Shown here one piece after another: positions 8,801-14,496 of a stretch of 35,828 nucleotides of DNA. A program made the translations under genes and the position numbers. This DNA comes from CAZGTQ01 sp964528575 (GTDB lineage Bacteria > Planctomycetota > UBA1135 > GCA-002686595), in NCBI GenBank assembly GCA_964528575.1, contig CAZGTQ010000295.1, positions 1 through 35,828 on the forward strand, given 5' to 3'. The notes beneath the pieces were generated by a model. That model was given only the letters and a program-made list of their open reading frames with translations. It was not told where the DNA came from and did no database searches. Position 1 is the stretch's first letter. Each line of letters begins with the position of its first letter.

Positions 8801-8913
8801 CCCATCAGGACGTAGCGACCGAACGCGCCCTTGCGCTCGCCCAGTCGCTCGAGCACCTCGGCGGAGAAGCCGCTCGCGCCCGCCGGCTCCTCGTCATCGC
8901 CGGGCAGGCTCAC
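5866..8913 (-). CDS. Transmembrane Ser/Thr protein kinase fused to an FGE-sulfatase-like domain
   Basis: 1015 aa from GTG 8913. Kinase domain about 33-345: glycine loop GRGGQG (41-46), Lys63 (AMKVL), catalytic loop HRDLKPAN (169-176), DWG (189-191) replacing DFG, and MPPEQA in the APE position. All catalytic residues are present. One TM helix spans about 371-392, putting the kinase in the cytoplasm. Residues about 395-740 are Glu/Ala/Arg-rich and coiled-coil-like. Residues about 748-1005 are an FGE/SUMF1-type domain (IPGGTFWMG, NPFGLFDVHGNVWEW, RVNRGGGFR). The paired cysteines that FGE uses for catalysis are absent (RDVAAYARC region), so it probably binds rather than oxidises; it should be extracytoplasmic. 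The GTG overlaps the TGA of the small ORF 8910-9131 by 4 nt, and the true N-terminus probably lies in that ORF (see next entry). Confidence 0.9.
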   Translation of the reverse strand: MSLPGDDEEPAGASGFSAEVLERLGERKGAFGRYVLMGEIGRGGQGAVMRVWDEDLRRALAMKVLLGEVEPDASGTTPPVDGRTLGRFLEEAQVTGQLDHPGIVPVHELGLDADGRVYFTMKLVRGRTLKQVLDLAAAGEEGWSQTRVLGVIAKACEAMAYAHHKGVVHRDLKPANVMVGRFGEVYVMDWGLAKVLGREDTKNVAIAPPAMTQSLSSERRARAEAAPDSPLLTMDGDVVGTPAYMPPEQALGRADALGPHSDVYAMGAILYHLFAAHMPYVEPGMRLSNYDVWYRAQKGPPAPLSERAPHVPAELAAICERAMAREIEERYAGMADLAADLSAYLERRVVSAYETGAWAEARKWVQRNKPLAASFFAAVVLLVGGLVTSLAFKARADENAERALEQAELAERRAEETAEQERIARESERVATARAEDVLRLSALQDLEDLLADADALWPAHPENVAAYREWIARGEELVAELPRHRAKRAELRALALPRSAQERQRERESHPEHARIAGLRGALDASRRALFQRRDGIAAELPAVQAAPDASATALAAATAEQREEFAGYLAKLEQAIAAATSDEGLEEAARELGELESQLASLEAGVDERREWRFPAEHGEARWWNAQLTKLVEGLEALVDEEAGLLAAQAVSAEHGWSVAQRLAFAQRLESGFAQGGAYADRWAATLPAIRAAYPGLELEPQIGLVPLGPDPNSGLWEFAHLATGEPALPGADGKLALTEETGVVLVLIPGGTFWMGAQAVEPEGRNYDPQAQSDESPVHEVELSAYFLSKYELTQGQWKRFAGSNPSNYGPDRAWDSEWSRASRTASLLHPVERVSWDDCAGFMVRTGLALPTEAQWERACRAETDTPWWTGRELEGLGAVANVADGYGKNHGAGTWTAWEAALDDGFTNHAPVGSFRANPFGLFDVHGNVWEWCRDGLGDYDLPMAQWDGERQGAGPRYRVNRGGGFRDVAAYARCANRGAYDPEYAVNELGVRPARVITGSFTPSHSSPR

Positions 8914-9131
8914 GGGAGGATCGGCATCTGCGCCGAAGCGCTCCGCGAGCCGCGCGAGAACGGACCGGTCACCGCCTCTTCGAATCGCGCGAAGAGAGCG
9001 TGCAACCGCCGGCGCGCGTCCGCCAGCTCGGGCCGCGACGTCACGAAGGCCTCGAAGTCCCCGCGGCTCGCGGCAACCTCCGCGTCGGCCCTCTCCCCGG
9101 CCTCGGTGATCGAACGATCCTCAGACGCCAT
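8910..9131 (-). CDS. Detached N-terminus of the kinase (frameshifted) - 73-aa ORF
   Basis: 73 aa from ATG 9131 with a strong Shine-Dalgarno sequence (GGGAGGAG) about 6 nt upstream. The encoded DFEAFVTSRPELADARRRL and HALFARFEEA resemble the N-terminal helices that precede the catalytic domain of planctomycete kinases. After FEEA the reading loses that character. The kinase's own frame, read upstream of its GTG, gives RLAERFGADADPPVSLPG, a natural continuation into the kinase. Restoring one base near 8971-8980 would join both into one protein of about 1088 aa from 9131 to 5866. Explanations: assembly or sequencing error, a real inactivating mutation, or coupled translation through the GTGA overlap. 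The GTG at 8913 has no Shine-Dalgarno sequence of its own. Confidence 0.55.
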   Translation of the reverse strand: MASEDRSITEAGERADAEVAASRGDFEAFVTSRPELADARRRLHALFARFEEAVTGPFSRGSRSASAQMPILP

Positions 9132-9174
9132 GCGCTACTCCTCCCTCCCGACCGCGAGCGCAGGTCGGACCGGC

Positions 9175-9180
9175 AGTATA
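9175..9180 (-). promoter_or_regulatory. Candidate -10 element upstream of the kinase gene
   Basis: On the minus strand this reads TATACT, five of six bases of the sigma70 -10 consensus, 44 nt before the ATG at 9131 in otherwise GC-rich DNA. No convincing -35 box is visible, so the call rests on one hexamer. The rest of the 277-nt gap to 9408 shows no gene or clear hairpin. Confidence 0.3.
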
Positions 9181-9408
9181 GAGCCCGACGACTAGGCCCG
9201 CCGCGAGTCGCCGCGCGCGTCGGCGCCGGCGAGCCGTCCTTCGAGCAAGTCGACCGCGGTACAGAGCGTCCACTCCCTACTGAGCCCGTGCCTGGTGCGC
9301 CCGCCATGAAGCACACGATCCAGTCCGCGGCGGCGTTCGAGTCGGTCGAGCAGCAGTGAACCCGCTTTCGCGAGCGCGTCGAGCTCACGTCCTCGGCGAG
9401 CGAGCGCG

Positions 9409-10386
9409 TCAGCCGCCGCGGACGAGCTGGGCCGCGAGGTACAGCGCGTAGCCCGCGCACAGCACGCCGCCCTCGACGCGCGAGATGCGGCCGCCGGAGC
9501 GCAGGATCGGGACGAGGGCGAGCGTCGCGACGATCAGGACGGGCACGTCGAGCATGAGCACGCTCGGGCCGACGGACTGCGGGCCCAGGATCGCCGCGAT
9601 CCCGAGGATGCCGAGCACGTTGAAGATGTTCGAGCCGATGACGTTGCCGACCGCGATGTCGGCGCTGCCGCGTCGCGCGGCGACGAGCGAGGTGACGAGC
9701 TCGGGCAGCGACGTGCCTGCGGAGACGACCGTCAATCCGATCACGAGCTCGGAGATCCCTGCGGCGCGCGCGATGTTCAGCGCGGCGCCCACGAACCAGC
9801 GCGAGCCGACGACCAGGCACACGAGGCCGAAGAGGACCAGCGCCGCGCTCTTGCCCGCGCCGAGCAGCGGCTCGGGGCCGCCGCCGACCTGGAGCGCGTC
9901 GCGCAGCTCCTCGTCGGCGAGGGCGGTCTCGGCGCGCGGAGCCCGGCGCGCGGCGCGGAATGCGTACGTCAGGTAGACGGCGAGCGCGCTCACGAGCACG
10001 ATGCCGCCGGCCCGCGGCACGACGCCGCCGAACGCGGGCGTGAGGAGCAGCGCGAGCGCCGCGGCGAGCGCGACGATCAGGTCGCGCCGCACCGCGCCGA
10101 GCTGCACCTGGATCGGGCGCAGGAGCGCGCTCGCGCCGAGGATCACGCCGATGTTGAAGACGTTCGACCCGACGACGTTGCCGACGCTCATGTCGCTCGA
10201 CCCCGCGAGCGTCGCGGTCACGCTGGCGCCCAGCTCGGGCGTCGACGTGCCGAAGCCGACGATCGTCAGGCCGACGAACAGCGGCGAGAGCCGCGCGCGC
10301 AGCGCGAGCGCGCTGGCCCCGCGGACGAGCGCCTCGGCGCCGACGGTCACGACCACGAGAGAGACGAGCAGGATCAGGACGTCCAT
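9409..10386 (-). CDS. CaCA-family sodium/calcium (cation) antiporter
   Basis: 325 aa from ATG 10386, an inner-membrane antiporter of the YrbG type exchanging Ca2+ (or K+) against Na+ or H+. Both alpha repeats are intact. The first reads GFGTSTPELGASVTA followed by VGNVVGSNVFN; the second reads SAGTSLPELVTSLVAARRG followed by AVGNVIGSNIFN. The conserved Glu of each TPE/LPE motif and the GSN[V/I]FN motifs line the ion path. About ten hydrophobic segments split around a cytoplasmic loop (RRAPRAETALADEELRDAL), which is the family topology and length. The frame opens at a GTG at 10467 with another ATG at 10419; 10386 is preferred because the first TM helix begins right after it and this avoids overlap with the divergent gene at 10462. 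Confidence 0.92.
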   Translation of the reverse strand: MDVLILLVSLVVVTVGAEALVRGASALALRARLSPLFVGLTIVGFGTSTPELGASVTATLAGSSDMSVGNVVGSNVFNIGVILGASALLRPIQVQLGAVRRDLIVALAAALALLLTPAFGGVVPRAGGIVLVSALAVYLTYAFRAARRAPRAETALADEELRDALQVGGGPEPLLGAGKSAALVLFGLVCLVVGSRWFVGAALNIARAAGISELVIGLTVVSAGTSLPELVTSLVAARRGSADIAVGNVIGSNIFNVLGILGIAAILGPQSVGPSVLMLDVPVLIVATLALVPILRSGGRISRVEGGVLCAGYALYLAAQLVRGG

Positions 10387-10461
10387 CGCGGCGAGAGCGT
10401 AGCCGCCGACTGCGCGCATTTCGCTCGACTCGGAGCCGCCCGCCGTCCGATCCAGGTTGGC

Positions 10462-10941
10462 GTGCACCCGCTCCTGCGCTCGAAGATCGCGCTCGCCGGC
10501 GTCGTCGTGCTCGTCCTCGGCTGCGCGCCGCTCGCCGCGGTCGCCGCCGCCGAGGCGCTCGGCTTCGTCCAGGGCTCGAACCCGGTCGGCCTGGGCCTGC
10601 TGTTCCTCGCCTCGGTCCCGACCGGGTCGATCCTCATCGGAGTCGGCTCACTGTGCGGCGCCGCGGGGCGCGCGCGGGGGCGAGGGGGCGCGGTCGCTCC
10701 GGCGCGTCCCGCTCCTCGCAGGCGCGCGGCCCCGGTCCCCGGGCGTGACCCCAGCGGCCCGCTGCTCGTCGTGCTGCGCGTGCTCGCCGCGCTCGTCGGG
10801 CTCGCGCTCGTCGCGCTCGGGATCACGTCGCTGCGCCGCGGCGGCGGTCGCGGTGCGGCGGGCACGATCGTGCTGGGGCTGGCCATCGCCGGCTTCGGGA
10901 TCCGCGGCGGCGTGCCCCGCTGGTTCAGCGCCCAGCGTTGA
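10462..10941 (+). CDS. Small multi-pass membrane protein, unknown function
   Basis: 159 aa from GTG 10462. Hydrophobic segments lie at about 8-33, 42-66, 103-122 and 131-148. The first two and last two are separated by an Arg/Gly/Pro-rich linker (about 68-98), giving a 2+2 arrangement with a positively charged cytoplasmic loop. No conserved family recognised. Transcribed divergently from the antiporter and convergent with the phospholipase-D gene, whose stop lies 12 nt away. The GTG start has no clear Shine-Dalgarno sequence. In such GC-rich DNA random ORFs are common; the regular hydrophobic pattern is the main argument that this one is real. Confidence 0.55.
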   Translation: MHPLLRSKIALAGVVVLVLGCAPLAAVAAAEALGFVQGSNPVGLGLLFLASVPTGSILIGVGSLCGAAGRARGRGGAVAPARPAPRRRAAPVPGRDPSGPLLVVLRVLAALVGLALVALGITSLRRGGGRGAAGTIVLGLAIAGFGIRGGVPRWFSAQR

Positions 10942-10953
10942 CGGCGGGAGCGT

Positions 10954-12105
10954 TCAGAGCTGGCGGCGCACCGTGCGCGTGGCGAGCTCCTTCAAGCGCT
11001 GGAAGCCGTCCCGACGGCGCCAGCGCGTGAGGTCGATCCGGACGCTGTCCGCGAGATCGTTCTCGAAGTCGCGGTCGAGCGTGCCGACGAAATCGCGGTC
11101 GAGCACCTGGACGCAGACCTCGTCGTCCTGGCTCATCGAGCGCTGGTTGAAGTTGCTCGAGCCGACCGTCGCGAGCACGCCGTCGATCGTCATCACCTTC
11201 GCGTGGAGCATCGAGCGCTGGTAGTTCCAGATCTCGACGCCGGCCTCGAGCAGCGGCGCGTACACGTCCTGGCTCGCGACGCGCACGACGCGCTGGTCGG
11301 CGTACGGGCCGGGGATCAGGACCCGCACGCGCACGCCGCGCTCGGCCGCGGCGCACAGCGCGCGCACCGAGGCTTCGCCGGGCACGAAGTACGCGGTGGT
11401 CAAGTCGATCGAGCGGCGCGCCGCGAGGAGGCACGCGCGCAGGACGAGCGCGGCGTCGCTCCAGGCGTACGACGCGGTCGAGCGGACGACCTGCACACGG
11501 GCCTCGCCGGGCATGGCGTGGTCGGTCGCGATGAGGTCGTCGCGCTCGATGTCGACCTCCTCGATCCAGTTGCCGTAGAACGCCGCGCGCAGGCCGGAGA
11601 CCGCCGGTCCCTCGATGCGGAAGTGCGTGTCGCGCCACTCGTGGGGTCCGCTCGCGTCGCCTTCCCATTCTTCCGCGATGCCGACGCCGCCCGTGAAGCC
11701 GATCTGGTCGTCGCACACGAGCACCTTGCGGTGCGTGCGGTGCAGCGTCTCCCAGAAGCGCCAGCTCGGTGGGCGGAAGTGCCGCACCTCGACACCCGCG
11801 CTCTCCATGCGCTCCGTCAGCTCGGCGCGCATCTGCGCCGAGCCGATCGCGTCGAGCAGCACGCGCACGCGCACCCCGGCGTGCGCGCGCTCGGCGAGCG
11901 CGCCCGCCACGCGATCCGCGATGTCGCCAGTCCAGTAGACGAACGTCAGGAACTCGATCGTCGACTCGGCCTGCGCGATCGCGTCGAGCATCGCCGGGAA
12001 GATCGCGTTGCCGTTGAGCAGCCGCTCGATGCTGTTTCCGTGCGTGAACGGGACGCCGAGCAGCGACTCGAAGCTGCGTGCATAGGAGTCGTCGGGAGAG
12101 CTCAT
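10954..12105 (-). CDS. Phospholipase D / cardiolipin synthase-family protein
   Basis: 383 aa. Two complete HKD motifs: H125-x-K127-x4-D132 (in THRKVLVCDD) and H301-x-K303-x4-D308 (in LHAKVMTIDG), each followed by the GG or GSSN sequence typical of the family. The two half-sites form one active site that transfers phosphatidyl groups through a phospho-His intermediate. The layout fits a ClsB/YbhO-like cardiolipin synthase lacking N-terminal TM helices, but other PLD activities cannot be excluded. The frame is open further upstream to 12666, but the sequence before ATG 12105 is Arg/Ala/Ser-rich shadow sequence overlapping the next gene, so 12105 is chosen. It lies 37 nt downstream of the guanylyltransferase gene on the same strand, probably co-transcribed. 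Confidence 0.88.
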   Translation of the reverse strand: MSSPDDSYARSFESLLGVPFTHGNSIERLLNGNAIFPAMLDAIAQAESTIEFLTFVYWTGDIADRVAGALAERAHAGVRVRVLLDAIGSAQMRAELTERMESAGVEVRHFRPPSWRFWETLHRTHRKVLVCDDQIGFTGGVGIAEEWEGDASGPHEWRDTHFRIEGPAVSGLRAAFYGNWIEEVDIERDDLIATDHAMPGEARVQVVRSTASYAWSDAALVLRACLLAARRSIDLTTAYFVPGEASVRALCAAAERGVRVRVLIPGPYADQRVVRVASQDVYAPLLEAGVEIWNYQRSMLHAKVMTIDGVLATVGSSNFNQRSMSQDDEVCVQVLDRDFVGTLDRDFENDLADSVRIDLTRWRRRDGFQRLKELATRTVRRQL

Positions 12106-12142
12106 CGCGGCTCGATCGACGCTGCAAGGAGCGCGCCGCCGC

Positions 12143-13255
12143 TCACCCGTACCAGATGCTCGGCGGTGCCTCGGACGCACGCGACGCGCCGCCGCGCTCC
12201 TCGCCGCCGCGCACGCGCCCAGGGGCGAAGACGCTCGGACGGTCGAGGGGGCGCAGGAGGCGCGGCTCGCGCTCGGGCGCGAGCTCCGCGCCGGCCGCTC
12301 GACGACGCGGGATGCGCACGCGCTCGCGCTCGACGAGGGCGTGGCTGAGGACCGGCGGGAGGCCCGTGGCGAGTCGCCGACGCGGTCCCTCGCGCACGCG
12401 CCGCCGCCGTGCGAGGCACGCGGCGACACGCTGCGGCGTGCCGAGATCGGTCCAGCCGCACGGCGGGACCTCGAGCACGCGCAGGCTCGTCTCGTCGCCC
12501 TGCAGGACGTCGCGCGAGAAGTCCGCGTGCTCGAGCGTCGCGTAGAGCCGCTCGTAGGCTCCGCCGCACCGGCGGAAGGCCGCGACGAGGCGCGGGAGGC
12601 GACGCTCGTACGCGGCGAGGAGGGTCCGGCCGCACGCCGCGAGCAGGAAGCCATTCCAGAGCGCACCTTGGGCGTGGAGCTCGGCGGCGAGCTCCGGCCG
12701 CGGCTTCTCGACGAACCGCCGGATCGGTCGCAGGCGCTCCGAGCCGGGCCCCGGCACGATCCAGCCGTACTCCGCCTCGGGCGCGTCGGGCGTGAAGCCG
12801 AGCAGGGCGACGTCCTCGGCCGCGACGCGCACGTGCTCGAGCGCGTGCGCGAGACCGGCGCGCAGCGTCTCCTCGTCCTCGACCCAGTGGTCCGACGCGA
12901 GGACCGCGACCCGCGCTCGGGGATCGCGCTCGAGGATCGCGAGCAAAGGCAGCAGGAGGCCCGCGGCGGTACCGCGGTTCGCCGGTTGAACGATCACGTT
13001 CTCGCGCGGGAGCGAGCGCACGAGCGGCGCCCAGTGCTCGCGATGCTGCTCGGCGACGACGGTGACGACGCGCTCGGTCCCCGCCAGCGTGCGCCCGCGC
13101 CGCAGCGCGTTCTCGAGCAGCGCCGGTCCGCCGTCGAGCGAGCAGAACTGCTTGGGCACGCAGCGGCCCCTGCGGTCGATCGTGAGCGCGCGCAGCCGCG
13201 TGCCGTCGCCGGCTGCGAGGACGATCGCCCAGACGTGATCCTGCTTCGTCATCAT
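12143..13255 (-). CDS. Mannose-1-phosphate guanylyltransferase-like sugar nucleotidyltransferase
   Basis: 370 aa from ATG 13255 (a second ATG follows at 13252), with a Shine-Dalgarno AGGAGG about 5 nt upstream. Nucleotide-binding signature LAAGDGTRLRALT (13-25) with PKQF (34-37), a metal-site strand LASDHWV (119-125), FVEKP (181-185) for the sugar phosphate, then ALWNGFLL and GWTDLGTP (267-274). This order matches GDP-mannose pyrophosphorylases (mannose-1-P + GTP to GDP-mannose + PPi); the exact sugar and base are inferred. The C-terminal 85-90 residues after the last recognisable motif are Arg/Pro-rich, contain no beta-helix pattern and look disordered. It is the first gene of a minus-strand pair with the PLD protein. 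Confidence 0.82.
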   Translation of the reverse strand: MMTKQDHVWAIVLAAGDGTRLRALTIDRRGRCVPKQFCSLDGGPALLENALRRGRTLAGTERVVTVVAEQHREHWAPLVRSLPRENVIVQPANRGTAAGLLLPLLAILERDPRARVAVLASDHWVEDEETLRAGLAHALEHVRVAAEDVALLGFTPDAPEAEYGWIVPGPGSERLRPIRRFVEKPRPELAAELHAQGALWNGFLLAACGRTLLAAYERRLPRLVAAFRRCGGAYERLYATLEHADFSRDVLQGDETSLRVLEVPPCGWTDLGTPQRVAACLARRRRVREGPRRRLATGLPPVLSHALVERERVRIPRRRAAGAELAPEREPRLLRPLDRPSVFAPGRVRGGEERGGASRASEAPPSIWYG

Positions 13256-13603
13256 CGTCTCCTCCTCTCGGACAAGGTCGGTGGAGCGGTCCGCGACGTC
13301 GCGAACCGATGCTCGGGGGATCGCATCGGCTCCGCAAGGGGCCGATGTGCGTAGCGCGCGCGAGCCGCGTGAGCCAGAGAGCGTGAGCCAGAGAGCGACC
13401 AGGGTCTCATGGTTCCGAAGCAGGAGCCCTCGTGAGCGACGATTTGCAGAACGCTCCCTCGGCGGGGCCGGCGGCACGGGTTCGCGCGAGGCACGCCGTG
13501 GTCGGCGACTTGGTGGTCCGCGACTTGCGTGCCACAGCGCGGCAAATCCGCCGACCAGTCCAGAGACCGCCGAAGTCGTCCCACGAAGGACGAAGGAGAC
13601 GCG
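13256..13603. other. 348-nt divergent intergenic region
   Basis: No gene is seen between the guanylyltransferase start (minus) and the csbD-like start (plus). It must hold divergent promoters, but no convincing sigma70 boxes were found. It contains a perfect 14-bp tandem duplication (13367-13394) and a near-perfect 13-bp repeat (13500-13512 and 13515-13527, GGTC[G/C]GCGACTTG, one mismatch). The latter lies 75-105 nt before the csbD-like start and could be a binding-site pair. Confidence 0.6.
13367..13394. repeat. Perfect 14-bp tandem duplication
   Basis: GCGTGAGCCAGAGA occurs twice in tandem (13367-13380, 13381-13394), followed by GCG of a partial third unit. No gene spans it. Confidence 0.9.
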
Positions 13604-13804
13604 ATGAACTGGGATCGCATCGAAGGAAATTGGAAGCAGTTCAAGGGCGACGCGAAGCAGCGTTGGGGCAAGTTGACCGACGACGACCTCGACGTCATCG
13701 CAGGCAAGCGTCAGGAGCTCGAGGGCAAGCTCCAGGAGGCGTACGGCTACAGCCGCGACCGCGCGCGCAAGGAAGTCGACACGTTCAGCGAGAGCCGGCC
13801 ATGA
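13604..13804 (+). CDS. CsbD-like stress protein
   Basis: 66 aa. The start MNWDRIEGNWKQFKG, then KQRWGKLTDDDLDVIAGKR and LEGKLQEAYG, match the small CsbD-like family (PF05532) along its whole length. These soluble helical proteins are induced by general stress (sigma-B dependent in Bacillus); the molecular role is unknown. ATG 13604 is chosen over the longer open frame (to 13529) because the domain begins exactly here and GAAGGAG lies 6 nt upstream. Its TGA overlaps the ATG of the hemerythrin gene by 4 nt (ATGA), implying coupled translation. Confidence 0.93.
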   Translation: MNWDRIEGNWKQFKGDAKQRWGKLTDDDLDVIAGKRQELEGKLQEAYGYSRDRARKEVDTFSESRP

Positions 13805-14244
13805 GCGCGAACCACAAGATCCTCGACCTGATCGAGGAGGACCACGTCGTGCTGCGCCGGCTGCTCACCGAGTTGGCCGAGACGCACGGAGCGAGCGACG
13901 GTCGCGAGGAGCTGTTCGCCGAGCTGAAGGAGACGCTCCAGGCGCACGCCCAGGCCGAGGAGTTGACGCTCTATGCCGACCTCCTCGCGAAGGAGGAGTC
14001 GCAGAAGAAGACGCGTCACAGCGTCAGCGAGCACAAGGAGGCGGACGACCTCCTCGAGGAGCTGGCGGAGATGGACATGCAGAGCTCTGCGTGGATCGGA
14101 AAGCTGCGCGAGCTGAAGGAAGAGGTCGAGCACCACATCGAGGAGGAAGAGGGGGAAATCTTCCCCCTCGCGCGCAAGGCGCTCTCGCAGCGCCGCTCGG
14201 CGGAGCTCGGCGAGCGCTTCGCAAAGCTCGAGGAGAACCACTGA
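13801..14244 (+). CDS. Hemerythrin HHE-domain protein
   Basis: 147 aa, four-helix bundle. Candidate di-iron ligands follow the HHE order: His15 (EEDHVVLRRL), His49 and Glu53 (AHAQAEELTLY), His78 (SEHKEAD), and His111/His112 with Glu116 (EVEHHIEEEEGEIFP). Such proteins bind O2 or NO, or buffer iron; which applies here cannot be told. There is no signal peptide, so it is cytoplasmic. The ATG overlaps the csbD-like stop, so the two proteins are probably made together. A hairpin terminator follows at 14271. Confidence 0.92.
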   Translation: MSANHKILDLIEEDHVVLRRLLTELAETHGASDGREELFAELKETLQAHAQAEELTLYADLLAKEESQKKTRHSVSEHKEADDLLEELAEMDMQSSAWIGKLRELKEEVEHHIEEEEGEIFPLARKALSQRRSAELGERFAKLEENH

Positions 14245-14270
14245 CGCGGGTGCTCGCGCCGGATGGGAAT

Positions 14271-14310
14271 GCGCCCGCGCGGCCCTTCGAGCCGGTCGCG
14301 CGGGCGCTTT
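14271..14310 (+). terminator. Rho-independent terminator of the csbD-hemerythrin unit
   Basis: A 14-bp stem (14271-14284 with 14294-14307, GCGCCCGCGCGGCC against GGTCGCGCGGGCGC, one G-T wobble) closes a 9-nt loop and is followed by TTT. It begins 26 nt after the hemerythrin stop. The T-run is short but the stem is very strong. Confidence 0.7.
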
Positions 14311-14334
14311 GTACAAACGGCTTTGTACAAACGG
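14307..14334. repeat. Tandem 14-bp duplication carrying two TTTGTACAAA palindromes
   Basis: CTTTGTACAAACGG occurs twice without a gap (14307-14320, 14321-14334). Each copy contains the perfect 10-bp palindrome TTTGTACAAA (14308-14317, 14322-14331), spaced 14 bp centre to centre. This is an AT-rich island in very GC-rich DNA, about 155 nt before the glgE ATG, at the tail of the terminator. It could be a double operator for the operon; that is inference. Confidence 0.85.
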
Positions 14335-14464
14335 ACGGCGCCGCAGGGCACGCCCGACGGCGAGGCCCCGGCACAGCGGCGGCGCGCTCCTGGGCGGCAT
14401 CCGACTTGCTCGTCCGGCCTCCCCGGTCGTCCGACTCGCCGCGCTGGCTCGTCGGACCGACCTG

Positions 14465-14496
14465 CGCTTGCCATGGGGAGCGCTTGCCATGGGGAG
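14465..14496. repeat. Perfect 16-bp tandem duplication spanning the glgE start
   Basis: CGCTTGCCATGGGGAG occurs at 14465-14480 and 14481-14496. The ATG inside the second copy (14489) is the glgE start. The GGGGAG at the end of the first copy (14475-14480) sits 8 nt before it, at Shine-Dalgarno distance. The ATG in the first copy (14472) is out of frame with glgE. Confidence 0.9.

Noticed and set aside
6043..9195. 1050-aa plus-strand open frame
   Set aside because: Antisense shadow of the kinase/FGE gene, which has intact kinase motifs on the minus strand.
9306..9359. 17-codon ORF (MKHTIQSAAAFESVEQQ) in the gap before the antiporter
   Set aside because: No Shine-Dalgarno sequence and no partner; length is within chance expectation.
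12106..12666. Extended N-terminus of the PLD protein (start at 12666)
   Set aside because: The added 187 residues are Arg/Ser/Ala-rich, overlap the guanylyltransferase gene and have no PLD similarity.
14309..14488. 60-residue N-terminal extension of GlgE
   Set aside because: It would begin with TTG in the terminator tail and runs through the palindromic repeat; no resemblance to GlgE N-termini.
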